Shown here: one piece after another, positions 7,362 through 15,783 of the stretch
Layout of the letters: the number at the start of each line of letters is the position of its first letter
How positions within the stretch are numbered: the stretch's first letter is position 1
IMG/VR virus record: IMGVR_UViG_3300025164_000141
Location: 1-49,887 of that record
Length of the DNA: 49,887 nucleotides
Direction: 5' to 3' (one strand)
Source of the DNA: a virus
Position numbers and translations under genes: made by a program
Notes under the pieces: model-generated
Seen by the model: only the letters and a program-made list of their open reading frames with translations
What the model was told of the DNA's origin: nothing
The model's database searches: none

Positions 7362-8164
7362 CTCTGATAGTACTCCCATTCCTTAGGATACTTGGCCCGT
7401 CTCTTCTTTTTCTCGAAGAACTTACCGAGCTCCTCGAGATACTTCAACCAGTCCTGCCCAAAGTTTACCAGCTCCTGAACGTACGAGGCTGGGAAATCCT
7501 CCTGGGTGAACACCCGTTCGATAGGTGGCGGGGGCTTGCCCGGAGATCGTTGGGGGTCAAAGGCCGACCGTACCCCCACCCGTCCCCGTACGGATCGCTT
7601 CCATCGTAGCTTGACCACCTTGGGGAAGCGCCGCATCCGACCTGTAATGGATGCTACTGGATCGAAGGGGCGATCCCCCACTAGGAAGTTGTTCCCATGT
7701 ATGGTTCCGTAGAGGAGAGCGGGAACCCGGTCTAAGGTAGCAACCACGTCGTTCAGGATCTCGAGATCTGTGAAGATGTAGACCTCGTACCCCGCTGCGA
7801 TGTACATAGCTACCTTGTTGGCATCGTACTCGTACATCCCCGGGCGGCTGTGCCAGTATACCCCTGCTACTTCGATGATGACCCGATAGTCGTAGAGGAT
7901 GAAGTCCGGTCGCAGACGTTCGGACTTGTCGTCCGTAAAGGGCATGTCGCCCCAGTAGTAGGAGAAGTAGAAATTGATCTGACGACGGATAAGCTCGGCA
8001 AAGATCATCTTCTCCGGTAGGGTGGCTGGGACGTCGGTCCAGTAGTCGATGAAGAAGGGGGGCTGCGTTAGGGCTCCCCAAGCTGCCCTTACCCCTAGGC
8101 GCCGGGAGGCCAGGAAGGACTGCACCCGATCCCAGTACCGTCGGTGCAGTAGCTGGCGTGGCAT
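7316..8164 (-). CDS. PD-(D/E)XK / Vsr-like nuclease domain protein in the tail operon
   Basis: This 282-residue protein has unknown role. Residues 55-140 have the order expected of a Vsr/DUF559-type nuclease fold: an N-terminal helix with Glu (LPEKMIFAELI), then RLRPDFILYDYRVIIEVAG with Asp and, about ten residues later, Glu before a hydrophobic strand, then a helix YDANKVAMYIAAGYEV and a strand YIFTDLEI. The usual lysine after the second acidic residue is not obvious, so activity is uncertain. The C-terminal 130 residues are basic (KVVKLRWKRSVRGRVG) and end in a Lys/Trp-rich helix. It sits between the propeller-type tail protein and the lysis genes, so it may be carried in or on the virion. 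Confidence 0.6.
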   Translation of the reverse strand: MPRQLLHRRYWDRVQSFLASRRLGVRAAWGALTQPPFFIDYWTDVPATLPEKMIFAELIRRQINFYFSYYWGDMPFTDDKSERLRPDFILYDYRVIIEVAGVYWHSRPGMYEYDANKVAMYIAAGYEVYIFTDLEILNDVVATLDRVPALLYGTIHGNNFLVGDRPFDPVASITGRMRRFPKVVKLRWKRSVRGRVGVRSAFDPQRSPGKPPPPIERVFTQEDFPASYVQELVNFGQDWLKYLEELGKFFEKKKRRAKYPKEWEYYQRWRTWWDRFSGPPAS

Positions 8165-8170
8165 GCCGGG

Positions 8171-10660
8171 TTAGAACCCTGTGGGTGCCGATAGGTTGCC
8201 CCATCCTGCTCGGGTCTCCGTTCGCATCTCGTCCAGCCGTACGGGTATCATCCCCCCTACCATAGTGTTTCGGTAGGCTAAGACCGGTATCACAGCCCCC
8301 GGATCGGTGACCATGATCCTATAGGTACTCGTATGTCCTACGGGTGGCGGGTACGGAACCTGAGCTGTGTAGAGTAGCCCGGACTTGCTCATCGAGAAGA
8401 GGGAGGCTACGATATGGGCACCACTGTTCTCCTGGACCCCGTTGAGCAGTTGGATAGGGTCCGTTGCTACGGCCGTGAAGTCAATAATATCCAGAGGCTG
8501 CTGGAGTTCCAGGTACTCAACCTCTATCTTCTGGATGAGAGCGTTCCCCATCTCTCCGCCATCTACCTCTACTAGCACGGCTACCTCTCTACCTATCGTA
8601 TTGATGGGGAAGGGGGCAGCGATCTGGTAGGTAGGACCTGCGGAGGTCCCAGGGTAGGGGAGTACGGTGTCCTCATGCAGGCGTAGCCACTCCTGGTTGA
8701 AGAGGCTGCCGATCGGCGTAACCTCATACACAGCTCGGGGAAAGGCACTAGGAAATAGGGCAGCAAACCAGTAAGCCGGGACTCCGGAGGTAGCAGGACT
8801 GCTAGGAATTCCCTTGACCCACTTCGTCTTCTCAGGAAAGAGATGCATCGTCCCAGAGCGCTTTAGCCTATCCGTTCCATCGGCAGTTTGAGGGAGATAC
8901 TTCCAAGCAGTCCCGTTCCAGTACACGGGAGGTAAGAAGGAGGGGATATCGGTGGGGCGCTCTCTCTGACGAAGTACGAACCCATCTGGAGGGACATTGA
9001 ACCCTAGGACAAGCCTATCTAGGACGGACCCGAGGCTATTCTCGGTAGCCTCAACCCCATCCCGAACCCGTCCGGACTTCCAGACGTCTGTATAGTCCAA
9101 GTAGGTCGTCCCTCCATAGACTATCCCAGCAGAGATTAGCTCGGGGCTAGCAACTTGGGTGAGGGCACTAACGGCTACGTTAACGTCTGTACCTGTCTTT
9201 AGTAGGGTGATGAGGACTCGGTTGTAGAGCTTATCGATCTCCGGTAGGCCCTGGTCTACTAGGGAGGTAATGAAGTAGGCCCGGTCACTGAGGGTTGGGC
9301 CTAGGCCCCGGGCGTAGTTGGGTTCCTTGAGGTACTCCGCCGGGGTCAGGCGGTTGACCATCGCGATAGGGAAGTCAAGGGAGTCTGTTACGGCTCCCCA
9401 AGGGTCGCGCCAGTTAGTCGGACCGAGGAAGAGATAGCCAAAGGCCGTAGCTACCGAGGTGGGATTCTGATCCGTACCCCGTAGCTGCTCCCACACGTCC
9501 GTCAGAGAGAGATCATCCCCATCCAGCCATCGGTGCCAGCCTCGAGTATCAGAGTCGTAGATGATATAGCGGACCCGACCTGATTGCTCTTGGAGGGTCA
9601 GGATAAGTTCGTTCCCTGAGGAGGCTGCATCCTTGTAGACTCCAGGGAAGAGGGGGACGTCTACGATCTCGATCCCCAGGGCACCTGTTAGACGGTAGAG
9701 AATGTTCCGAATGTTCCAGTACAGCTCTCCCCGATGGTAGATAAGGACGTTGAAGTTCTCAGGGTCTCTATAGTCCTTAAAGGACTGGACCTCGTAGACT
9801 CTACCAGCATCGAAGACCCAGAGGGAGTCCTCCTTACCCCAATAGAGGCGTCCGAAGGCAGGTTCCATCTGCTTGATTGGAACGTCCGGATCTCCAGGGT
9901 AGTAGAAGGTAGTCCATAGTGCCGTTATGGGGTCGTAAGCAGCGGACCGTCCACCCTCCGCTCTCCAGAGCTTGGAGTCGTAGACCTCCAGGTTAGTAGC
10001 AAGGGTGTTGTAGGAGGGCGTGTAGCGGGACAGGTTGCTGTAGGCCGTAATCCCCAGGCCATCGGCCCGATGGATAACGGAGCTGAACTTGGTTACCGAG
10101 ACTGTAGCCTGTGCCATGATCCCGGTCTCGACTACGGCCCACTGCCCCGGTGGGCGATTGAAGACGTGTCCTCGGAACCCTCCGAACGGATCCCCTAAGG
10201 TATGGGCGACTACGTTGGTGAAGATGGCCGTCATCCGGTTGTGCATAATGACAGGGCGTAGGGAGTGCTCCTGGGCGAACACCCTATGGGCGTTCGTAAA
10301 GAGGGTTCGGGTCTTCTGGGACTCCGAGGAGAGACGTACTGGTAGGACGGCTAGCTTTATCCCCTTCAGGTCTCCGATCATCCCCGGGTCCATCATGCTG
10401 GACTCGGCGTAGCGATTGTTAGCCCTTGTCTCGGAGTACCGAACTTGTCCAGCCCCTCCAGAGAAGTCACTCTGAACCCAGGACTTCCACCGGCCCTTGT
10501 CCATACCGAGGGGGTCGCCCGTACTGAACCTAGGCAAGAAGGTCGGGGCGTTGCGAATTCGATAGGTGCTGGGCATTACCGTCAGGCCCACAGCCACGCT
10601 AGCGTTAACGTGGATGACGACGTCGTGGGTCTGGCCTACTTGGAGAGCTGGCTGGGTCAT
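8171..10660 (-). CDS. large tail protein with beta-propeller-like repeats (possible tail nozzle)
   Basis: The 829-residue virion protein is almost entirely beta. Residues 190-420 contain recurring blade-like units with aromatic strands, for example KLWRAEGGRS, LYWGKEDSLWVFDAG, ELYWNIRNILYRL, RYIIYDSDTRGWHRWL. Such units resemble the propeller insert of podovirus nozzle proteins (T7 gp12, P22 gp10). Size, position and neighbour order (a 300-residue adaptor-like gene just upstream) fit that role. The ATG overlaps the upstream stop (ATGA). No enzymatic motif was seen. An alternative is a large receptor-binding or baseplate-hub protein; the absence of a tape measure favours the short-tail reading. 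Confidence 0.65.
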   Translation of the reverse strand: MTQPALQVGQTHDVVIHVNASVAVGLTVMPSTYRIRNAPTFLPRFSTGDPLGMDKGRWKSWVQSDFSGGAGQVRYSETRANNRYAESSMMDPGMIGDLKGIKLAVLPVRLSSESQKTRTLFTNAHRVFAQEHSLRPVIMHNRMTAIFTNVVAHTLGDPFGGFRGHVFNRPPGQWAVVETGIMAQATVSVTKFSSVIHRADGLGITAYSNLSRYTPSYNTLATNLEVYDSKLWRAEGGRSAAYDPITALWTTFYYPGDPDVPIKQMEPAFGRLYWGKEDSLWVFDAGRVYEVQSFKDYRDPENFNVLIYHRGELYWNIRNILYRLTGALGIEIVDVPLFPGVYKDAASSGNELILTLQEQSGRVRYIIYDSDTRGWHRWLDGDDLSLTDVWEQLRGTDQNPTSVATAFGYLFLGPTNWRDPWGAVTDSLDFPIAMVNRLTPAEYLKEPNYARGLGPTLSDRAYFITSLVDQGLPEIDKLYNRVLITLLKTGTDVNVAVSALTQVASPELISAGIVYGGTTYLDYTDVWKSGRVRDGVEATENSLGSVLDRLVLGFNVPPDGFVLRQRERPTDIPSFLPPVYWNGTAWKYLPQTADGTDRLKRSGTMHLFPEKTKWVKGIPSSPATSGVPAYWFAALFPSAFPRAVYEVTPIGSLFNQEWLRLHEDTVLPYPGTSAGPTYQIAAPFPINTIGREVAVLVEVDGGEMGNALIQKIEVEYLELQQPLDIIDFTAVATDPIQLLNGVQENSGAHIVASLFSMSKSGLLYTAQVPYPPPVGHTSTYRIMVTDPGAVIPVLAYRNTMVGGMIPVRLDEMRTETRAGWGNLSAPTGF

Positions 10661-11559
10661 GATCGGCGTCGCTTACGCTGGGCGTGGGTAGGGGTAGGAG
10701 GTCGGCGTACCTTGTCCCATCGACGGTCGGCTCGATCTTCCTCGCTTCTGATCAGCCCCAACAGGTCTCCTAGGTCTAGATTCTGGAGGGAGGCGATGGC
10801 CGTAAACTGCTCATAGAGAGCCCGGTCCCTCACCCAGAAGTGGTACATCTCAGCCTGGGCTGCGTGGAACAGTACGGGCAGAGCCTGATCCGGAACCTCC
10901 AACACGGGAGTGATAAGGTCTCCTTGGGACCAGTTTTGGGCTTGAACCGTGAACGCACCCGTAGCAGCCCGGGTAAGGCCTGTGAAGCTGGTAGCCGTGA
11001 CAGCCTCGTATCGGATTAGCTCCCGTTGGGTAGTGGTGGTCCCTGGTGGGAGGGCTGGATGGATTGCAAAGTATCCAGGTGCCCTCCATTCTGCAGCAGG
11101 CACAGCCCCCGAGGTATGAACAGCCAGCTGGCCCGAGGTGAACATGCCTGCTACTACAGCCTGTCGAGGCACATCCGTTAGTCGAGACTCGTAATCGACC
11201 TCAACGTTCCTGGCCCCTAGGTAGGTCCGAGTGTTGAAGTAGAGAAGGTTCGTATCCGTTGTGGGCTGGTGGGTGTACCCCTCAAGGCGCCTCCTGGGCC
11301 CAGCTGAGGTTACGCCTGTAGCAAAGACGTCAATGATTCGGTGGACGTCTCGAGGGAGAACCGCAATCGTAGCTCCCTCTAGGGGCAGGGAAATGGACGT
11401 ATAGACCCTTCGAACGGTGAACTCGTAGGTCCGTAGGGCCTCGTTAACGGCCGCCCTAGCAGCCTCCGTCAGGGTTGCAGAGAGCTGCCACAAGGAAATA
11501 TTGGTGGCGTTAAGTCGTACGCCTAAGAGTTCTTCGGTGAGGTCCTTAAGGGTTTTCAT
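10657..11559 (-). CDS. head-to-tail adaptor-like protein
   Basis: This 300-residue protein has a helical N-terminal part (residues 1-45, LKDLTEELLGV ... LTEAARAAVNEALRTYEF), a long beta-rich middle (residues 50-210, many Thr/Val strands) and a helical C-terminal part (ALPVLFHAAQAEMYHFWVRDRALYEQF). This helix-beta-helix layout and its position directly upstream of the propeller protein match podoviral tubular or adaptor proteins such as T7 gp11. The extreme C-terminus is strongly basic. The function is inferred from layout and context; I recognise no diagnostic motif. It ends in an ATGA overlap with the next gene, indicating translational coupling. Confidence 0.55.
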   Translation of the reverse strand: MKTLKDLTEELLGVRLNATNISLWQLSATLTEAARAAVNEALRTYEFTVRRVYTSISLPLEGATIAVLPRDVHRIIDVFATGVTSAGPRRRLEGYTHQPTTDTNLLYFNTRTYLGARNVEVDYESRLTDVPRQAVVAGMFTSGQLAVHTSGAVPAAEWRAPGYFAIHPALPPGTTTTQRELIRYEAVTATSFTGLTRAATGAFTVQAQNWSQGDLITPVLEVPDQALPVLFHAAQAEMYHFWVRDRALYEQFTAIASLQNLDLGDLLGLIRSEEDRADRRWDKVRRPPTPTHAQRKRRRS

Positions 11560-11641
11560 AGCATCGTCACTTTGTGGTCCTCAGACCGACGTTAGGTGCC
11601 ATGTCTACAGGGTACTCTCTATCACCACTAGGTTGTTATAT

Positions 11642-12832
11642 CTATGCCGCTGCAATCAGTCCATGCGCGATCATGGCATCTCTCAACGCATCAATTAGTC
11701 CATCGGTCGTCGCATCGCCCGAGTTCGCCACATCGTCCGCTCTAGCATCTACAACACGTGCCCCAACCACTTGTGTTCCACCAATCTTGACCAAGGCAGT
11801 ATCCTGTTGCACATAAGCTCCGGTTCCAGCATTGAACTGCGTAGTTGCTAAACCCGTTTGGTACGTATATTGAGGAACCCACTCTAGTGATGATCCAGTT
11901 CCACCCCAAGCATGTTTTATGGCATTCGTAAACGTATACCCATTTGTGTTGATCTTCAGACCATGTACTGTCAACTCGCTACGCCCATCCGCCAAGTGTA
12001 GGAGATCTCCAACATTTCCTTGCAAACCGAAGTGGACACCGAAAAAGTTCACGCTACCTGTATCTACAAAGATACAATCTGCTGATTTGGCGACTGGCTC
12101 AACCTGTACATGGTAGAAGTTATCAAACGAAGTCACGTGTAGATCGTAGGAAGTGTTACTCTCAAGCCATAATCCGAAATATGAACAAGCGCCACCCAAA
12201 GTCTTGATGCCGACGCTATTCGCAATGGACCAAAGATAGCTACAGGAAACGGCGTTGCCGTTGATCGTGATTCCCGTTCCGCTGGGGAAGTTCGCGACGT
12301 AGACATTGCTTACGGAGGCCGGCCCGTTTAATTGAGCTGCCTGATTTCCAATATCGAGTCCATCCCCTGCGGTCCCATTGCCATCTAGCCAGAAGTCCTG
12401 TACCCAAAGGCGCGTGGCACCGCCAGGATTGCCTTCTCCAGATGTCTTATCTCTAATTGCGGTCCCGGTACTACCAATAATGCGCTTCAATACGGTTTGG
12501 CCCATGTGGGCACCCTGAAACTTCATATATGCTGACAGCTTTAGATTGCTTATCATGTAGGCAACGGAGGGGACTGGCAAAAAACAAACACCCTTCGCAG
12601 TCGCGGCCGCATCTATGGCAGCTTGAATCGCGGCGGTATCATCTGTGCTGCCATCGCCCGTGGCCCCATAGAATTGGACGTTAAAGACACTAGGATTGAG
12701 TAAGGAGATATTGGCCTTCTTATAACTACCCCCTTGAAGGATCTCTAGAACATCCCCATCGGCCAGTGCTGAGGCAGCTGAGAGAGAGTCGATTACCCTT
12801 CCGCCGCCACCCTCAATCTCGATGCCTGACAT
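11642..12832 (-). CDS. tail spike with pectate-lyase-like beta-helix
   Basis: The 396-residue protein has an N-terminal attachment segment (residues 1-55, Gly-rich) followed by FYGATGDGSTDDTAAIQAAID, the signature that opens phage pectate-lyase-type beta-helices. After it come regular short strands (GVCFLPV, YMISNLKL, MKFQGAHM, LWVQDFWLDGNG, SNVYVANF, YLWSIANS, YFGLWLESN), the rungs of a right-handed helix, and a short helical C-terminus (TTDGLIDALRDAMIAHGL). Such spikes bind and often degrade host surface polysaccharide. The gene is visibly more AT-rich than its neighbours, with many ATT, AAA and TTC-type codons, which suggests the host-range domain was swapped in. A strong AGGAGGG precedes the ATG. 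Confidence 0.85.
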   Translation of the reverse strand: MSGIEIEGGGGRVIDSLSAASALADGDVLEILQGGSYKKANISLLNPSVFNVQFYGATGDGSTDDTAAIQAAIDAAATAKGVCFLPVPSVAYMISNLKLSAYMKFQGAHMGQTVLKRIIGSTGTAIRDKTSGEGNPGGATRLWVQDFWLDGNGTAGDGLDIGNQAAQLNGPASVSNVYVANFPSGTGITINGNAVSCSYLWSIANSVGIKTLGGACSYFGLWLESNTSYDLHVTSFDNFYHVQVEPVAKSADCIFVDTGSVNFFGVHFGLQGNVGDLLHLADGRSELTVHGLKINTNGYTFTNAIKHAWGGTGSSLEWVPQYTYQTGLATTQFNAGTGAYVQQDTALVKIGGTQVVGARVVDARADDVANSGDATTDGLIDALRDAMIAHGLIAAA

Positions 12833-12850
12833 TGTACCCTCCTAGTTATG

Positions 12851-13195
12851 CTATCTGAGAACTCCGGGCCGAATGTAGACCTGGACGTTAGTACTATTGC
12901 CCCCAGCAGAGAGGAACCCAAGAGTATCCACACTGGGGGAGAAGGGAAGGACATACTCCGTATCAGCCACCAGTCGCGCCGAGTTGATCCCTCCCGTTGT
13001 AGGGACGGCATCCAAGGCGAGGTGCACATCCGTTCCGACTGGACGGATAATGTAGATTTCCGCCCGTGGATGCAGGGTTAGTTCCCGAGGCCAGACTCCA
13101 AGATAGACGGGAGTCCCTCCTACGGTGACGTTGTCCGCTACCAGTCTCTGTAGAACACCTGCAGCAATAAGTTGTGCTTCCTCACGAGAGGTCAT
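12851..13195 (-). CDS. hypothetical virion protein upstream of spike
   Basis: This 114-residue protein has an N-terminal helix (SREEAQLIAAGVLQRLVADN) followed by beta strands (YLGVWPRELTLHPRAEIYII, DVHLALDAV, EYVLPFSPSVDTLGFLS, NVQVYIRP). It is compact and acidic, with no Cys motif. AAGGAGA lies seven bases before the ATG. A small beta domain directly before the spike gene would fit a spike-attachment or fibre-tip protein, or an appendage of the head-tail connector, but none of these is shown by the sequence. I recognise no family. Confidence 0.6.
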   Translation of the reverse strand: MTSREEAQLIAAGVLQRLVADNVTVGGTPVYLGVWPRELTLHPRAEIYIIRPVGTDVHLALDAVPTTGGINSARLVADTEYVLPFSPSVDTLGFLSAGGNSTNVQVYIRPGVLR

Positions 13196-13205
13196 GGCTA
13201 TCTCC

Positions 13206-13604
13206 TTAGCAGTGAAGTATCGTTCCCGGCGTACTTCGTAGGCCCTTCTGGGCTAGCCTCATAAACTGGCCAACAGCAGCCTCCTTCGAGAGTATGTCCC
13301 ACTGTAGGAGAAGGGAAACTCCTACCACACTTTGGAGGTCGTACTGGGCAACTAGAGTCAGGGCCACTAGGGTTTGGATGTCGTATTGGGCAGCCTGAGA
13401 TTGAGTCGCTAGCTGGCGCATATCCCACTGGAAGCCCTGGGCCAGTCCAACAGCGTTCTTAATGTCCCACTGCAGGGCTTGAGCAAGCCCGACTGCCGCT
13501 CGGATATCCCACTGAAGAGCTAGGTCCAGCCCCACCTGCCCTGCTCCGCCAGGGGGAGCCTCAGCCTCTTCTTCTATGAACCAGGGTAGGATAGGTCGAC
13601 TCAT
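13206..13604 (-). CDS. virion-associated protein with tandem 14-residue QWDI repeats
   Basis: The 132-residue protein has six consecutive 14-residue repeats between about residues 31 and 115, each opening with Q-(W/Y)-D-(I/M/L): QWDIRAAVGLAQAL, QWDIKNAVGLAQGF, QWDMRQLATQSQAA, QYDIQTLVALTLVA, QYDLQSVVGVSLLL, QWDILSKEAAVGQF. I recall related Trp-centred repeats of this length from proteins in other phage structural clusters. The fixed length suggests a repetitive rod or solenoid, or a multivalent binding surface. The N-terminus is acidic and Pro/Gly-rich (EEEAEAPPGGAG). Its neighbours are small virion proteins, so a role in a fibre or appendage is likely; the function is unknown. Confidence 0.65.
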   Translation of the reverse strand: MSRPILPWFIEEEAEAPPGGAGQVGLDLALQWDIRAAVGLAQALQWDIKNAVGLAQGFQWDMRQLATQSQAAQYDIQTLVALTLVAQYDLQSVVGVSLLLQWDILSKEAAVGQFMRLAQKGLRSTPGTILHC

Positions 13605-13605
13605 G

Positions 13606-13938
13606 CTATAGCTTTCTTAGGGACCATAGGATGGCGCGGGGGGCTCCCCCACTCCACTGCTTAACACCAACCTGCACCCCAAAGACGTTATCTACAGGGG
13701 GCGAAATCAAGGCCGGCAAGGACGAGTGTGACTGGGGTCCGAAGTTCCCCTGGAAGGCTGGGTAGAAGCCTGTGCTCTGCCGTACGGACTCGTACATCGT
13801 AACCTGTATGAAGTCGCCCAAGGACGTTCCACGCAAACCCACATGCAGAGCGACGTTACCAATGGTGTACACCGTAGCGACGATGATTTCCGTTCCAAGG
13901 GAAGTATTCTGTGATCCACCTACCAGCTCACTGGGCAT
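13606..13938 (-). CDS. hypothetical small virion protein
   Basis: This 110-residue protein is mostly beta: TEIIVATVYTIGNVALHVGLRG, DFIQVTMYESV, NVFGVQVGVKQWSG, AILWSLRKL. The strand pattern resembles the C-terminal part of the 286-residue protein encoded just upstream, raising the possibility of a shared jelly-roll type domain. It has no signal peptide, membrane segment or Cys motif. It lies in a run of small structural genes between the capsid-side cassette and the spike, five bases after its neighbour. It may be a decoration or appendage protein; I recognise no specific family. Confidence 0.55.
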   Translation of the reverse strand: MPSELVGGSQNTSLGTEIIVATVYTIGNVALHVGLRGTSLGDFIQVTMYESVRQSTGFYPAFQGNFGPQSHSSLPALISPPVDNVFGVQVGVKQWSGGAPRAILWSLRKL

Positions 13939-13942
13939 GGGG

Positions 13943-14803
13943 CTAGCTTACTCCGTGCATGACTACTTCTAGCAGACGATCCGTAGCGTCTGTAATACTA
14001 GAGACCATCCTAGCTACTACTCTAGAGCCCTGCGGGATAAACACCGGGAAGGGTCCTAGTCCTGAGGGAACAATGGCATCCGACGTCGTTCCGGCGAACA
14101 GTGGTACATGGGTAATGATGGGCTGCTCAGAGCCTACTGGACCTACCCCGATAGTCAAATAGTAGCGTGCATCCGTCATGCCCGTATTAGCTCTATTGCC
14201 CAAGGAGAGCAGGAGCCAGTAGATATCGAACTCTGTACGTGGAGTAAGCTGACTCCATAAGCCAGGACGCCCAGCTGTTCCTCCCGGGTCGACTTGGGTT
14301 CCGGCGGCATTTCCTAGGGAATGTCCGTAGGTCGAAACAATCCCGTGCCGAGGACCGGGGCCCCAAGCTCCTCCAAACAGATTGACTACGGCATCGATGG
14401 GTTGGACGCTAGTAGTCTGTGCCCGAACCCAGAGTCGCTGGCCTGCCGCCACCGGAATAGGAAACAGGAGGGCCGTTGGAGAAACATTGCGATTAGAGAG
14501 ATGAATGTTATGGACGATGGGTGTAATAGCAGCCGCTGGAATGGCTATCGTTCCTCCCACAGCACTCACACCAACATCGACCAAGGCCCGCCAGCCCGGC
14601 GCAGCATTCTGTTGAAGGGTGACGTAGAATGCACTAGCATCCCGGACCAGGTTAGAGTTGGAGAGGGCATACCAGTTGCCTTTAGCCCCGACGGTAGACT
14701 GGACAACGAGAGAGGCGTGCCCCGTAGAATGGGCTGCACCCCGCACCTCGTAGCCAATGTCAGGGCTTACCGGCCAGTAAGGAATTGGCGTATCCTCTGC
14801 CAC
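13943..14803 (-). CDS. hypothetical virion protein, two beta domains
   Basis: This 286-residue, strand-rich protein has few charged residues and many Gly, Ala, Val and Thr, as usual for phage appendages. It seems to have two similar halves, each with an alternating strand pattern and a segment predicting polar-solvent phrases (SNSNLVRDASAFYVTLQQ; LGNRANTGMTDARYYLTIGV). Each half closes with RLWVRAQTTS or SRVVARMVSSITD, so an internal duplication is likely. It starts with GTG at 14803 and overlaps the upstream gene by 37 bases. It is probably a fibre, collar or decoration protein. No motif identifies an enzyme. Confidence 0.55.
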   Translation of the reverse strand: MAEDTPIPYWPVSPDIGYEVRGAAHSTGHASLVVQSTVGAKGNWYALSNSNLVRDASAFYVTLQQNAAPGWRALVDVGVSAVGGTIAIPAAAITPIVHNIHLSNRNVSPTALLFPIPVAAGQRLWVRAQTTSVQPIDAVVNLFGGAWGPGPRHGIVSTYGHSLGNAAGTQVDPGGTAGRPGLWSQLTPRTEFDIYWLLLSLGNRANTGMTDARYYLTIGVGPVGSEQPIITHVPLFAGTTSDAIVPSGLGPFPVFIPQGSRVVARMVSSITDATDRLLEVVMHGVS

Positions 14804-15240
14804 CCCTTTGGTTGGGGCGGAATTAACTGCAGATACTGGAGGTGATTTGCTTTGGCTAGCTCCCTCCAGATATCCTGAAACCTAGCTGGAACCCAATGAA
14901 TAAGTCCCGTCTCCCGAAGTACTGGAACCTCCTCAGTGAGCCGAACGTAGAGAGTAAAGGGGTTGGCCCACTTGCTATTCAGGAAGATTACATCGAAGTA
15001 GTCTGGTAGGATTACGCAACCAAAGGTATCGGCCAGCCATCGTTCCTTCAGATTTAGGCGTACAAAGAATCCAGCACGTTGTTCGGAAGTCTGTTCTTCT
15101 GGAAGAAGGAAGTGGAGGTTCTTCCCTCCCGGGTCTCGAAGGTAGTTCCGAATAGCAACGTAGTTGGCCTGATCCTCTGCAAGGCGACAGATCAGCATCC
15201 GTCGAATCAGACGAACGTCGTTCTCAATGATCTGGCTCAT
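14767..15240 (-). CDS. hypothetical structural-module protein
   Basis: This 157-residue protein has a helical N-terminus rich in basic residues (DVRLIRRMLICRLAEDQANYVAIRNYLRD), a central strand region (FGCVILPDYFDVIFLNSKWA, FTLYVRLTEEV) and a helical, basic C-terminus. The mixed alpha-beta profile differs from the surrounding beta-rich appendage proteins. It overlaps the downstream gene by 37 bases and the upstream one by 4 (TGATG-type coupling), so it belongs to the same late operon. It could be a head-completion or connector protein, based on size and position only. Confidence 0.5.
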   Translation of the reverse strand: MSQIIENDVRLIRRMLICRLAEDQANYVAIRNYLRDPGGKNLHFLLPEEQTSEQRAGFFVRLNLKERWLADTFGCVILPDYFDVIFLNSKWANPFTLYVRLTEEVPVLRETGLIHWVPARFQDIWRELAKANHLQYLQLIPPQPKGWQRIRQFLTGR

Positions 15241-15776
15241 GCCGCTGTATCCCCTTCAGTTCGGATAGTAACCGCCTCAGCAGTTGCAGCAGCTACAGCA
15301 GCAGAGATGACTCGACGTAGCCAAACCCCAAACCAGTCTCCTGCTGCTACATCTCCTCCTCCACCCGGAAAGGCCAACCCGGTCGCCTTTGTGGTGGCAT
15401 CCGAGAAAGAGATGGCCGAGGGAGCCGTACTCTCGTTGGCAATAGTCTGGATGGAGCCAGTAGTTTCGCTGGGACTTGGGGTCTCAACTCCAAAGGAGAT
15501 ATCATCTTCAGCATTCCCGGTATCAACGGAGATCCACACCTTCCCAGCAGTGAGGGGTAGGGAGCCATGACTGTTGAGGAACCCGACCGCACGGTACTCC
15601 GTATCCCCAGTACTGGACTCATCACCACTGACGTCGTCGAAGAGATTATTGTCTCCCCCTGTAACATCAGTGGAGGCCCGAAATCCTCCCAACGAAGCAT
15701 CTGGATCAGCCTGAGCCGCATTGTGGGAGGCTGCTCCGGTGTACCTGTACTTAAGGTCCCCAGCTACGATTGGCAT
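15237..15776 (-). CDS. virion appendage protein (beta-rich)
   Basis: The 179-residue acidic protein opens with MPIVAGDLKYRYTGAASHN and then ASLGG, LFDDVSGDESSTGDTEYRAVGFLN, followed by KVWISVDT. I associate this arrangement with a recurrent group of phage structural proteins found among head-tail or appendage genes: start, then ASLGG, then a DDVSG..S..GDTEYR motif with strands after it. It is rich in Asp, Ser, Thr and Gly, with no Cys and no membrane segment. It is the first gene after the sugar/methyl cassette. Family membership is from memory of the pattern and should be treated as likely, not proven. Confidence 0.6.
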   Translation of the reverse strand: MPIVAGDLKYRYTGAASHNAAQADPDASLGGFRASTDVTGGDNNLFDDVSGDESSTGDTEYRAVGFLNSHGSLPLTAGKVWISVDTGNAEDDISFGVETPSPSETTGSIQTIANESTAPSAISFSDATTKATGLAFPGGGGDVAAGDWFGVWLRRVISAAVAAATAEAVTIRTEGDTAA

Positions 15777-15783
15777 CGGTGCC

